50,517 nucleotides of DNA from Mageeibacillus sp. UBA1212 (GCA_002309655.1 DBXM01000023.1:1-50517), one strand, 5' to 3'. Counted from the stretch's first letter, positions 7,982 through 16,565 are shown. Translations and numbers: made by a program. Notes: a model not told the origin generated them from the sequence alone.

Positions 7982-8065
7982 GTAATCCGCAAAATCCGTC
8001 GGAATATGTTGAACGTAATCCGCAAAATCTGTCGGAATATGCTGAACGTAATCAACAAAATCCGG
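7982..8065. repeat. 33-bp tandem repeat, 2.5 units
   Basis: Units 7982-8014 and 8015-8047 differ at two of 33 positions; a third, partial unit (8048-8065) runs into the pckG terminator hairpin. The array begins about 15 bp upstream of the -35 of the ATPase promoter, placing it where an activator or repressor array would sit. 33 bp is close to three helical turns. Confidence 0.85.
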
Positions 8066-8093
8066 ACAGGCATGCTTCCACCCGTCCGGATTT
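8058..8093 (-). terminator. probable terminator of pckG
   Basis: Perfect 10-bp arms AAATCCGGAC (8058-8067) and GTCCGGATTT (8084-8093), followed on the minus strand by a short T-rich stretch (TTTTGTT). It lies 60 bp beyond the pckG stop. Confidence 0.65.
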
Positions 8094-8152
8094 CTTCGAT
8101 AACAATAATTGTATTAGCCCTTCTGATTTCCGGCGCGTCAGGCCCGGCCTTG

Positions 8153-9931
8153 TCACATTCCCGCCACTCTGTCCTTGAGCGCATCCGCCTGCTTCTTGAT
8201 CTCGGGCGGCAGTTTCTCGAACTGAGCCAGGTGGGTCTCGATTTCCGCAGCTTCCTGCTCCCAGGCCGCCTTGTCGATGGCGAGAAGGGACTTCAGCGTC
8301 TCAACGTCGATTCCCGAGTCCTCAAGGTCGATGTCCTCGGGGCGCGGCTCGTAGCCCACGGCGGTCTTCACGGCGTCCGCATTCCCGTTGCAGCGGGCCA
8401 GAATCCACTGCAGCACGCGGAAGTTGTCGCCGAAGCCGGGCCAGATGAAGTGACCCTCGCTGTCGGTACGGAACCAGTTCACGTTGAAGATCTTCGGCGG
8501 GTTCGGGATCTTTTTGCCCATCTCCAGCCAGTGCGCGAAGTAGTCGCCCATATTGTAGCCGCAGAAAGGCTTCATGGCCATCGGGTCGCGCCTCACAACG
8601 CCCACAGCGCCGGCAGCGGCAGCGGTTGTCTCGGAAGCCATCGTCGAGCCCACGAAAACGCCGTGTTCCCAGTCAAAGGACTGGTATACTAAAGGCGCGA
8701 CTTTTGCTCTTCTGCCGCCGAAAATGATTGCGGAAATCGGCACGCCCTTGGGGTCTTCCCAGTTCGGCGCGATGCAGGGACAGTTCTTCGCGGGGGCAGT
8801 GAAGCGTGAATTCGGGTGCGCCGCCTTCACGGGTTTGCCCTCTTCGTCCACCGTTCCCGGCGTCCAGTCGTTCCCCTTCCAGTCGATCGCGTGTTCGGGC
8901 GCGGGGGTGCCCATGCCTTCCCACCAGACCGTGTTGTCTTTCTTGTCGATGGCGACGTTCGTGAAAATCGTGCCCTCTTTGCAGGTCATCAGCGCGTTGG
9001 GGTTGGACTTCATGCTGGTGCCGGGCGCCACGCCGAAGAAGCCCGCCTCAGGGTTCACGGCCCAGAGCCTGCCGTCCTCGCCGATCCTCAGCCACGCGAT
9101 GTCGTCGCCCACCGTCCACACCTTGTAGCCCATGTCGCGGAACTTTTTGGGCGGGATGAGCATTGCCAGGTTGGTCTTGCCGCACGCACTCGGGAACGCC
9201 CCGCACACGTACTGCTTGTTGCCCTGCGGGTCCTCAATGCCGACGATCAGCATGTGTTCCGCCATCCAGCCTTCCTTGCGGCCGAGCCAGCTGGCGATTC
9301 TCAGCGCGAAGCACTTCTTGCCGAGAAGCACGTTCCCGCCGTAAGCCGAGCCGTACGACCAGATCGTGTTGTCCTCCGGGAACTGGCAGATAAAACGCCT
9401 CTCCGGGTCGACCTCGCCCTTCGCGTGAAGGCCCTTGATGTAGTCCGGCGAGTCGCCGAGCTGGTCCATCGCGATTTTTCCCATGCGGGTCATGATTCTC
9501 ATATTAAGTACGACGTAGATGCTGTCGGTGAGCTCGATGCCGACCTTGCTGAAAGGAGAGCCCGCGGAACCCATAATGTACGGAATGACGTACATCGTTT
9601 CACCGCGCATCGAACCCCAGAAATACGTGCCGAGTTTCGCGTAGGCGAAGCTCTTTTCCATCCAGTTGTTGCTCGGGCCGGCGTCTTCCTTGTGCTCCGT
9701 GCAAATAAAGGTGCAATGCTCGACACGCGCAACATCGTTCACGGCCGTTCTGTGGTAGTAGCAGCCGGGAAGCTTTTCCTGGTTCAGCTCGATCATCTCG
9801 CCTGTAGCGACCGCCTCCTTGAGAAGTCTGTCTCTCTCCTCCTCGGAGCCGTCCAGCCAAACGATCTCCTTGGGCTGGGTCATAAGGGCCATCTGCGCGA
9901 CCCACTCGTTCACGTATTTGTTGTTGTACAT
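8153..9931 (-). CDS. pckG: phosphoenolpyruvate carboxykinase (GTP)
   Basis: Cytosolic PEP carboxykinase, interconverting oxaloacetate + GTP with PEP + CO2 + GDP. 592 residues, the usual length of the GTP-dependent class. The signature P-loop FPSACGKTN is at 246-254 with the catalytic Cys250, followed by a VWTVGDDIAW block with the metal-binding Asp pair, and FGGRRAKVAPLV. An open frame extends to 10021, but the ATG at 9931 follows AAAGGAGATGCTGAC and gives the family N-terminus. In anaerobic gut Clostridia it often runs in the carboxylating direction during fermentation; direction here is not visible. It has its own promoter (10063-10091), a structured leader of about 125 nt, and is divergent from the GH99-like operon. 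Confidence 0.97.
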   Translation of the reverse strand: MYNNKYVNEWVAQMALMTQPKEIVWLDGSEEERDRLLKEAVATGEMIELNQEKLPGCYYHRTAVNDVARVEHCTFICTEHKEDAGPSNNWMEKSFAYAKLGTYFWGSMRGETMYVIPYIMGSAGSPFSKVGIELTDSIYVVLNMRIMTRMGKIAMDQLGDSPDYIKGLHAKGEVDPERRFICQFPEDNTIWSYGSAYGGNVLLGKKCFALRIASWLGRKEGWMAEHMLIVGIEDPQGNKQYVCGAFPSACGKTNLAMLIPPKKFRDMGYKVWTVGDDIAWLRIGEDGRLWAVNPEAGFFGVAPGTSMKSNPNALMTCKEGTIFTNVAIDKKDNTVWWEGMGTPAPEHAIDWKGNDWTPGTVDEEGKPVKAAHPNSRFTAPAKNCPCIAPNWEDPKGVPISAIIFGGRRAKVAPLVYQSFDWEHGVFVGSTMASETTAAAAGAVGVVRRDPMAMKPFCGYNMGDYFAHWLEMGKKIPNPPKIFNVNWFRTDSEGHFIWPGFGDNFRVLQWILARCNGNADAVKTAVGYEPRPEDIDLEDSGIDVETLKSLLAIDKAAWEQEAAEIETHLAQFEKLPPEIKKQADALKDRVAGM

Positions 9932-10062
9932 GTCAGCATCTCCTTTCGTGAGTTCATTTTTTTCTGACGTTTCCGCCCTTTTTTGCGAAAACGGAAAACG
10001 CGCACGGCCTGGCGCGAACAATTTCCGCCTCAGGTGCCGTTGCCGAAAGCATATACGTTTTT

Positions 10063-10091
10063 ATTATACCCCTTGCAGAAACATAAAGCAA
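10063..10091 (-). promoter_or_regulatory. promoter of pckG
   Basis: Minus strand TTGCTT (10086-10091), 17-bp spacer, TATAAT (10063-10068). The leader of about 125 nt contains two adjacent hairpins (9992-10027 and 9968-9993). Confidence 0.75.
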
Positions 10092-10119
10092 CCCAAAAAA
10101 ACGGCGCCGGCGCCATATT

Positions 10120-10293
10120 TTCACACCGTTATTGCTGTGTTTTTCGGGCATGAATGTCGAGGAAAATATCAAGAGAGGAACGCCGAAAGAAAAAAGGCAA
10201 AAGTTGCATTTAGTCTTGCAATCAAAAATTCGCCTAGAATAAGTTGCATTTACTTGGTTGCGTTAAGTTTTGAAATTCACACCGTTATTGCTG
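10120..10293. repeat. 18-bp direct repeat flanking the divergent control region
   Basis: TTCACACCGTTATTGCTG occurs exactly at 10120-10137 and 10276-10293. Between them a second pair, AAGTTGCATTTA, occurs at 10201-10212 and 10241-10252, 40 bp apart. No gene is supported in 9932-10411; this stretch holds the two divergent promoters and these repeats. Confidence 0.85.
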
Positions 10294-10314
10294 CCTGCTT
10301 ATTTTAAAAGGAAA

Positions 10315-10343
10315 TTGACTTCCCGCCGGAAACGAAGTAAAAT
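10315..10343 (+). promoter_or_regulatory. promoter of the GH99-like/esterase operon
   Basis: TTGACT (10315-10320), 17-bp spacer, TAAAAT (10338-10343); leader of about 60 nt ending in AAGGAGG before the ATG at 10412. The right copy of the 18-bp direct repeat lies 21 bp upstream of the -35. Confidence 0.75.
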
Positions 10344-10411
10344 AAGGCATCAAACAACTTGGTGAAAACGGCCTGACGGCACGCCGCCGGTTACGGCCGC
10401 AAGGAGGCTTT

Positions 10412-12154
10412 ATGAATAATATTTCCGACAAGAAACAACCGGTAGCCGGATTCAAAAATATGCCGGTCTGCGCCGTCGACGCGCTTGGAAGAAGGATGCC
10501 TGAACCCGGAATTTCCTCTACGGAAAGGGAAAATTCCACGGTCGGGCTTTTCTATTTTCTGTGGCTCTGCTGCGGCAACAAACATCTTTACAACATTTCC
10601 GAAATTACGGACGCGGACCCCGAGGCCGGCTACAAGACCGACGACCCCAAGTGGGGCGGCATCGGCGACATGCACTACTGGGGCGAGCCCTTCTACGGCT
10701 ACTACTCCATGGACGACGAGTGGGTCATCAGGCGCCACATGAAGCTCATCATGCAGGCGGAGATCGACTTTCTGTTCTTCGACACCACCAACGCGGTGAT
10801 CTACGAGCCGGTCTGCCACCGGGTCATGAAGGTCCTTCAGGAGTACGCGCGGCAGGGGTTCAAGATCCCGAAGGTCATGTTCTACACAAACACGCGGTCC
10901 GGCTGGACTGTCCAGAAGATCTACGAGGAGTTCTACAAGCCGGGTCTCTACCGTGAGACGTGGTTCGAAATCGACGGAAAGCCGGTCATTATCGCCATTC
11001 CCGGCGAGTGCTCCGACGAGGTGAAGGAGTTCTTCAACATCAAGCTGTCCCAGTGGCCCAACGAGCCCACCAAGCAGGGCGGATGGCCGTGGATGGACTT
11101 CGAAAAGCCGCAGCGCGTTTTCGAAAATCTTCAGGGCGAGCCCGAGAGCATCAACGTTTCCGTGGCCCAGCACCCGCAGATACGGTTCGGCGACAGCGTC
11201 ATGTACGGCGAGACCACCAACTGCGGCCGCGCGTGGCACGACGGCGACAACGACAAGGGCCAAAACGCCTGGATCAAAGGTCTCAACCTGGCGGAGCAGT
11301 TTGAGCGCGCCCTCGAGACCCACCCGCCTATCGTTCTCGTCACCGGCTGGAACGAGTGGATCGCCGGCCGCTGGCAGGGTCCCCCCGAGAGGCCGATCAT
11401 GTTCGTCGACTGCGCAAACTACGAGTTCAGCCGCGACATCGAGATGATGCGGGACGGCTACTTCGACAACTATTTCATGCAACTGATCTCCTACGTCCGC
11501 CAATATAAGGGCACCCGCGGAGTCGCGCCGGCTGCTTGCGGCGAGAAGACGGTTTACGAGGGCTTCACAGACGGCGCTTTCAAACGCGACTGCCTCGGCT
11601 GGACCGACGAGATCCGCTTCGAAAATTCCACAATGCGCACGTCGATCAAGCGCGTCACCGTCTCCCACACGGAAAGAGATCTGAAATTCGAGATCGAGGC
11701 CTCCGAAATTCCCGAAAGGAGCGGCGCGTTCTTCAACATTTTCGTCTCCGTAGGTGAACGGGCCGGCTACGATTTCGTATTGAATTACGTTCCCGAAGGC
11801 GCGGCCGTGAAGGACGGCGAGGCGCTTGTAGCGAGAATTGTCCGCCCCGATCCGTATTCTGTTGAAATGCGCGACATTCCCGTTGAGCGGCCCTGCGACC
11901 GTCTCGACAACGTCTTCGTGATCGGCGAAAATTCCCTTGAAATAGGCGAAAACACCGTCACGGTCACGGTTCCTCTCACTGTGCTCGGCCTCGGGCCCGA
12001 CGTGAATCCGGAAGGCAAGACAGACGAGATCTGGTTCAAGGTGGCTGACTCCACCGAGCCCTACAAGGTAATCGACGACTTTTACGACAAGGGCGACGTG
12101 CTGCCCATGGGCCGCGCCGGATTCGTACATCGAATGGATTATAAACAGCCCTAA
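10412..12154 (+). CDS. GH99/WbsX-like putative glycoside hydrolase, cytosolic
   Basis: 580 residues without a signal peptide. The N-terminal TIM-barrel-like part has VGLFYFLW (about 44), YWGEPFYGYY (about 89-98), IDFLFFDTTN with Asp124, and IVLVTGWNEWIAGRW with Glu315; the WNEW motif is typical of GH99/WbsX-like and GH71-like proteins. The C-terminal 200 residues look like a beta-sandwich of the CBM9/DOMON type (DEIRFENS, ending in DEIWFKVADS). A membrane-anchored paralogue lies at 16847-19666 and conserves the Asp and Glu positions. It is followed 27 bp later by a CE15-like esterase, suggesting joint attack on an imported esterified oligosaccharide. Family assignment is by motif only; a lyase or transferase role is not excluded. 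Confidence 0.72.
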   Translation: MNNISDKKQPVAGFKNMPVCAVDALGRRMPEPGISSTERENSTVGLFYFLWLCCGNKHLYNISEITDADPEAGYKTDDPKWGGIGDMHYWGEPFYGYYSMDDEWVIRRHMKLIMQAEIDFLFFDTTNAVIYEPVCHRVMKVLQEYARQGFKIPKVMFYTNTRSGWTVQKIYEEFYKPGLYRETWFEIDGKPVIIAIPGECSDEVKEFFNIKLSQWPNEPTKQGGWPWMDFEKPQRVFENLQGEPESINVSVAQHPQIRFGDSVMYGETTNCGRAWHDGDNDKGQNAWIKGLNLAEQFERALETHPPIVLVTGWNEWIAGRWQGPPERPIMFVDCANYEFSRDIEMMRDGYFDNYFMQLISYVRQYKGTRGVAPAACGEKTVYEGFTDGAFKRDCLGWTDEIRFENSTMRTSIKRVTVSHTERDLKFEIEASEIPERSGAFFNIFVSVGERAGYDFVLNYVPEGAAVKDGEALVARIVRPDPYSVEMRDIPVERPCDRLDNVFVIGENSLEIGENTVTVTVPLTVLGLGPDVNPEGKTDEIWFKVADSTEPYKVIDDFYDKGDVLPMGRAGFVHRMDYKQP

Positions 12155-12181
12155 AGATTCGCTCCAAAGGAGATTGCGAAA

Positions 12182-13324
12182 ATGGAACAATTTGACGATA
12201 ATCTGCTTAACATCGAGTCGTACGAGGTGGTCGGAAAGCTTCCCGATCCGTTTTTGTTCGACGATGGAACGCGTGTGAAAGACGTTTCCGAATGGCCGCG
12301 CAGGCGTGCGGAGATGTTCAGGACCGCGGTGGAGCTCCAGTACGGAACCCTGCCGCCGGAGCCCGAGTTTCTGGAGGTCGAAAACACCTATTCCGGCGGG
12401 AACGCGGCGTCGTTCATCGTCAGGACAGGCACCCGCAGGAAGCCCGTGAGTTTCAGGCTGAAGGTCATCTTCCCGAAGAGCCGCAACAGGCCCGTGATTG
12501 TCGACGGCGACCTGTGCTTCAACTACGCAATGAACGACGGCTTCATCAGGGCGGCAACGGACCTCGACATCGGCTGGGCCCTTTTCGACCGGACCGAACT
12601 CGCCTACGACCTGCCCTGGGTCAACGAACGGCGCGGTCCCCTTTTCGAGACATATCCCGAATACACCTTCGGCTCCCTCGGGGCGTGGGCCTGGGGCTAC
12701 ATGCGGGCCGTCGACGCCCTCGAAAAGCTCGCCCTTCCTTCGGTCGACCTCAAAGCGATCGCGTTCTCGGGCCACTCAAGAGGCGGGAAGACTGCCGCCC
12801 TCGCCGGAGCCATAGACGAACGCGCCGCCTTCGTGAACCCGAACGCCACCTGCGCCGGCGCCTGCGGCTGCTACAGAGTTCACGTCACCGCCTCGAGCAA
12901 GGAAGTGCCCACGTTCAGGAGCGAGACGCTCGCCGACATCACAAGGGTGTTCCCGCAGTGGTTCGGCCCCGACCTTCACCGCTACGCGGACCGCGAAAAC
13001 GAACTCCCGTTCGACACCCATTTCCTGAAGGCAATGGTAGCTCCGCGCGTGCTCTTCGTGTCTGAAGCTGCCGAGGATTTCTGGTCGAACCCTGTCGGAA
13101 GCTGGCACTCGTCAATCGCCGCCGCTGAGGTCTTTGATTTCCTTGGCGTGCCGGAAAATATGTACTGGTACTTCAGGAAGGGAACCCACTTCCACAAAGC
13201 CGAAGACGTCGCCGCGTTCGCCTCGATCATCGCCCACCACGTCGACGGGAAGCCCCTCCCCGACGTCTACTTCAAGACCCCGTTCAAGCCCTTCGAAAAG
13301 ATCTACGACTGGGAAAAACCGTAA
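12182..13324 (+). CDS. alpha/beta hydrolase, CE15-like (glucuronoyl/acetyl esterase type)
   Basis: 380 residues, no signal peptide. The nucleophile elbow is GHSRGGK with Ser199, the GxSRxGK form used by CE15 glucuronoyl esterases and related acetylxylan esterases. An acidic block SEAAEDFWSNPVGSW (Glu295/Glu298) and a late GTHFH (His336) supply the rest of the triad. The expected reaction is cleavage of an ester bond on a hemicellulose or uronic-acid oligosaccharide; the exact ester is not visible. The ATG at 12182 has AAAGGAG. It is co-transcribed with the GH99-like hydrolase and ends at a bidirectional terminator. Confidence 0.8.
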   Translation: MEQFDDNLLNIESYEVVGKLPDPFLFDDGTRVKDVSEWPRRRAEMFRTAVELQYGTLPPEPEFLEVENTYSGGNAASFIVRTGTRRKPVSFRLKVIFPKSRNRPVIVDGDLCFNYAMNDGFIRAATDLDIGWALFDRTELAYDLPWVNERRGPLFETYPEYTFGSLGAWAWGYMRAVDALEKLALPSVDLKAIAFSGHSRGGKTAALAGAIDERAAFVNPNATCAGACGCYRVHVTASSKEVPTFRSETLADITRVFPQWFGPDLHRYADRENELPFDTHFLKAMVAPRVLFVSEAAEDFWSNPVGSWHSSIAAAEVFDFLGVPENMYWYFRKGTHFHKAEDVAAFASIIAHHVDGKPLPDVYFKTPFKPFEKIYDWEKP

Positions 13325-13377
13325 ATCGGTTTGGCGGCGCGTACGTTATCCGGTGCATCCGGTATAAAAACAGACAC

Positions 13378-13431
13378 AAAAAGAGCTGCCCCGCAATCCG
13401 GCCCTTGAGCCGAATCACCGGACAGCTTTTT
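13378..13431. terminator. bidirectional terminator between convergent genes
   Basis: Long hairpin: outer arms AAAAAGAGCTG (13378-13388) and CAGCTTTTT (13423-13431) with a two-base bulge, and an inner TCCGG/CCGGA stem. T-runs on both strands serve the esterase operon and the secreted-protein gene. Confidence 0.75.
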
Positions 13432-13477
13432 ACATAGAGATGTCAGATTTCAGACATCCCCGGGTTAAGACTCAGTT

Positions 13478-16423
13478 TCAGACCTCACGGAAAACGAGTA
13501 TCGGATAACCGCCCAGAATCGTGACCGCATCCGCGGCGATCTCGCTGAGCTTCGTTACGACCATCACGTCGCCGTGAATCACGGCCTCGGACGCATTTTC
13601 GGGCGCCACAAGACCTTCGGTGGTATTGCTGAGATATACCACGTCATCCACGACCGTATACACGCCTTCGACCAGGTTCCCCATGTACATATCCCGAACG
13701 AGCGCGTCCATAATAGTTTCCAGACCAATGACTAACATCGGATTGGTGTCCATGAGATATGCTCGTAATGCCGCTTTGACAATATTGTCCACTGTCGTCT
13801 TTGCCTCATCAGTCGCGAGCCTCGCGGTGAACGTTCCGTCGGAGTTGAAATCGAGCGCCACAGGTAGCGTCACTCCGTCCAGTTCCAGATAGTCGACGAC
13901 GCCGGCATACTGGTTGCCCTCGAGTTTTGAAGCGGCAAGATCCTTGAACAGAGCGGCCTCGACCTCGCGCACCCAGGTGCCCTGAATGTCATTGGCCAGA
14001 ATATAATCCTTCGGAGTCTTGAGCCCGTCGCGGTAGATCTTGGCGGAGTTGCCGTATTTAATCATTGCCATCGTAAGCTTGGCGAGGTTGGCATCCGATC
14101 CGTTCTGCATCGAGGCAGCGTAGGACTCTATGCTGTACTGAAGTGTGTTGCTGATTGCGTTGTCATCCGCGTCGTAAACAGTCGCGTAAATGGGCAGACT
14201 CATCTGCGCTGCGTTGAGTCCGTTGAACGTTGCGTAGTACGTATTGGCAGCGTCGGCCGCAGTAAATTCGCTGCTATCAATCGTCCAATTGCCTTCATCG
14301 CTGGTAATCTTGATCTTGAGACCTTCGATGTCCGCCGCTTCGAATTTGAACCTTACCGACACGGTATCGCCCAGCAAAAGCGCCGCGGTTTTCCATGCAG
14401 CGGTAGCGCCGTCAATAACAGCGTATTCGGAATCGAGAATATCAGTCAGTTCCGGATCGACCGGGGTACCGTAAGCGGCCGTATAAAGATCCAGACTTCC
14501 GTTTGCGGGACTGCCGGCGTTATGTCCGGTATAGTTCTGCGATGCGGCTCCGTAATTAAGAAGATCCACCAGCAGCGTCCTCAGCTCTTTATTCACGTAG
14601 CCGGGATAGTTGTTGAGCAGGTTCCGGCAGTATCTGCTGATGCTGTAGGGCAGCTTGCCCGACGTATAAGTCACTCCGCCGATATCAGCCGAAAGTGTGG
14701 CAAATATCGTATCGCCCATCATGTCCGGAGAGATATTCTTGAAATTGAACACGAGTTTGCCGTTGTCGACCCTGTAGTCGGTGACGACCGTTTCGTTTCC
14801 GTTGAGAGTGAACGTCGCTTTGATGTTTTCCGCACCTGCCTCGAGAAGAGCCTCGGGCGCCTTGAAATTGAGCGAGATACCGTCGGTGAGCGTCACGGAA
14901 GCGCTGCTGAATTTAACGATGTCGCTCTTTTCGGAATTGCCCATAACGATACCCGAGTACGGGAACCAGTCGCGTGCAAAAGAGACGCCGTTCAGCCAGA
15001 ATTCAGCGCCAAGCGCGATATTCTCGCTTAAAGGATGGTTCCATCCGCCGACCGTACCCACTTCGTCTATCATCTCGACAAGGTATTTGCCTGAAGCAAA
15101 CTCATCGCCGAAGTCAATAATCAGATTCTGGCAATCTACGTGGCTCGACACCACCACCGTCGTCAGCGGGGTTCCGGCAACCGTAGTAGCGTAATCCGTG
15201 TCCCACTGATAGAGATTGCACACCAGTCTGAGGGGAGTGTCAGCAGATTCTCCCCATCTCGGAGCGCGACCGAGGATGAATTTCTTAAGTGTTTTGCCTG
15301 CGGGAACGTTGAAGCTGACGCCAACCGACGATGCCTGGTTGAACGCGAACGGGCTGGAGCTGGCTTCGGATGCGAGCATGAACGGTATTTCGTCGGGCTG
15401 TTCCTCAAGCACCTCGGCGTTTGCCGGAACATCCGTTCTGATAATATAGAACAGTGCGGTGCCGTAAGACGGATCCTCTGAGGGAAGCTGCCCCTGAGTG
15501 TTATAGCCTTCGTATACGCCGGTGAGTCTGGTATAAGAGCTGGCGCCGCCTATTTTAGTCGACGCAGCGGGAATGAAATAGCCCGGAGCCGCCGGATCCG
15601 GCGTAAAGATCATTGTATAGTTGCCCGGCTCAAAGACCTTGCCGAAATTGATAGTCTGGAAAGCGTCGCCGACGGAATAGAACAGGCCGGTGGCAAGCAC
15701 CTCCATATCTGAATTGAGAAGCGTGGCGTTAAACCCTGTGCCCGGAGGGCTAAAAACGAAGATGCCCATTTCATACCAGTTGTAGTCGACCTTGAAATCA
15801 AGCTGGAAGAAAGCGTTTGTTTCTTTGGTAAAGTTTACTGCCCACCATCCGGTATACCACGGGCTGTTCCAGTAATGACGCACGGGGACGAATCCTTCGC
15901 CCTGATCGGTGAGGCCTATCGCGACGGAAGCGCTTTGCAGGTCGCCGCTGCTGTCGCCGTCACAGACGGCGGTAACGACGCAGTGCTGTCCTTCGAGAAG
16001 CGTGGAGGCGCCTAGCACGAAATAATAATTCGGCTGATCGAATGTCGGGCGCCACACTACAGTATAAATTCCGGGGCCGTACGTATAGTCGAAAACGACC
16101 TCAGCTCCATTGTCGCCGACGTATCTGTTTTCTTCCGACTCAAGGAAGTTCATATTTTCGTCGTAGAGGTCGAGCGTCATATCGACGCCGTATGCGCTGG
16201 CGTAAGATACAGCCCAAATACTGTTCCAGTTTGCGTCTGCTCTAAATTCCATGCTGATAGTTTTGCCGGTAGTGGCGGGATTCATCCACCAGCCCGGCGT
16301 CCATGGATTTTCCTGGGTGGAATCACACAGCCACTGCCAGCCGGTTGCGGCAGCCTCGGCGGGAATGATTGCGAGAGCGAAAAGCATCGCAACGGCCAGC
16401 ATTAAAGAAATGATTTTTTTCAT
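13478..16423 (-). CDS. large secreted modular surface protein, unknown function
   Basis: 981 residues; no named family recognised over the full length. Residues 1-25 are a clear signal peptide (KKIISLMLAVAMLFALA). Then come three related beta-rich modules of about 120-140 residues (about 30-150, 180-295 and 355-490), each with a GWW or GWN patch and a PG-Y-TM-like strand. Two copies follow of a second module (about 513-630 and 683-797) that ends in a helical YSI-S/E-Y ... NYG/KYGN-SA block. The C-terminus (about 813-981) has QGTWVRE ... SDGTF ... GVYTVVDDVVYL, a lipocalin-like pattern (inference). No LPXTG, dockerin or SLH domain, so it is probably released or non-covalently bound. The ATG at 16423 has AAGGAGG. 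A 36-codon ORF precedes it by 31 bp in the same transcript. Confidence 0.82.
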   Translation of the reverse strand: MKKIISLMLAVAMLFALAIIPAEAAATGWQWLCDSTQENPWTPGWWMNPATTGKTISMEFRADANWNSIWAVSYASAYGVDMTLDLYDENMNFLESEENRYVGDNGAEVVFDYTYGPGIYTVVWRPTFDQPNYYFVLGASTLLEGQHCVVTAVCDGDSSGDLQSASVAIGLTDQGEGFVPVRHYWNSPWYTGWWAVNFTKETNAFFQLDFKVDYNWYEMGIFVFSPPGTGFNATLLNSDMEVLATGLFYSVGDAFQTINFGKVFEPGNYTMIFTPDPAAPGYFIPAASTKIGGASSYTRLTGVYEGYNTQGQLPSEDPSYGTALFYIIRTDVPANAEVLEEQPDEIPFMLASEASSSPFAFNQASSVGVSFNVPAGKTLKKFILGRAPRWGESADTPLRLVCNLYQWDTDYATTVAGTPLTTVVVSSHVDCQNLIIDFGDEFASGKYLVEMIDEVGTVGGWNHPLSENIALGAEFWLNGVSFARDWFPYSGIVMGNSEKSDIVKFSSASVTLTDGISLNFKAPEALLEAGAENIKATFTLNGNETVVTDYRVDNGKLVFNFKNISPDMMGDTIFATLSADIGGVTYTSGKLPYSISRYCRNLLNNYPGYVNKELRTLLVDLLNYGAASQNYTGHNAGSPANGSLDLYTAAYGTPVDPELTDILDSEYAVIDGATAAWKTAALLLGDTVSVRFKFEAADIEGLKIKITSDEGNWTIDSSEFTAADAANTYYATFNGLNAAQMSLPIYATVYDADDNAISNTLQYSIESYAASMQNGSDANLAKLTMAMIKYGNSAKIYRDGLKTPKDYILANDIQGTWVREVEAALFKDLAASKLEGNQYAGVVDYLELDGVTLPVALDFNSDGTFTARLATDEAKTTVDNIVKAALRAYLMDTNPMLVIGLETIMDALVRDMYMGNLVEGVYTVVDDVVYLSNTTEGLVAPENASEAVIHGDVMVVTKLSEIAADAVTILGGYPILVFREV

Positions 16424-16454
16424 AACAGATTTCCTCCTTTTTGCCGTGCACGGC

Positions 16455-16565
16455 TCATTTGTCGAAGTTGTCATCCGGCAGCTCGATGCTTGACGTGATG
16501 ACGTCTATGTCGGAATTTACAGTTACAGTAATCTCCGGCTCAACAAACTTTTCCTTAATTTCCAT
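16455..16565 (-). CDS. 36-aa small protein in the leader of the secreted-protein gene
   Basis: Short ORF of 36 codons plus TGA, start ATG at 16565 preceded by AGGAG ten bases upstream. The peptide begins MEIKEKFVEPEITVTV, continues NSDIDVITSS and ends in an acidic tail with PDDNFD. The pattern of a charged start, Pro-Glu-Ile-x-Val-x-Val and DVIT-S-S followed by an acidic tail resembles short hypothetical proteins I recall from gut Clostridia; function unknown. It lies between the promoter (16653-16681) and the secreted-protein gene, so it is the first cistron of that operon. A hairpin (TCCGCT/AGCGGA, about 16585-16601) sits immediately before its ribosome binding site. There is no signal peptide; leader-peptide, RiPP-precursor-like or chaperone-like roles are all open. 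Confidence 0.65.
   Translation of the reverse strand: MEIKEKFVEPEITVTVNSDIDVITSSIELPDDNFDK

Noticed and set aside
7948..8178. Short plus-strand ORF encoding repeated NPQNPSEYVER-type peptide
   Set aside because: Generated by the 33-bp tandem repeat, with no ribosome binding site, and it overlaps a promoter and a terminator.
10151..10243. 30-codon plus-strand ORF starting MNVEENIKRG in the pckG-GH99 gap
   Set aside because: No Shine-Dalgarno before the ATG, and its 3' half runs into the repeated AAGTTGCATTTA elements.
10362..10375. CcpA cre-like sequence TGAAAACGGCCTGA in the GH99-like operon leader
   Set aside because: Matches only part of the cre consensus and lacks the terminal CA; not enough to call a site.
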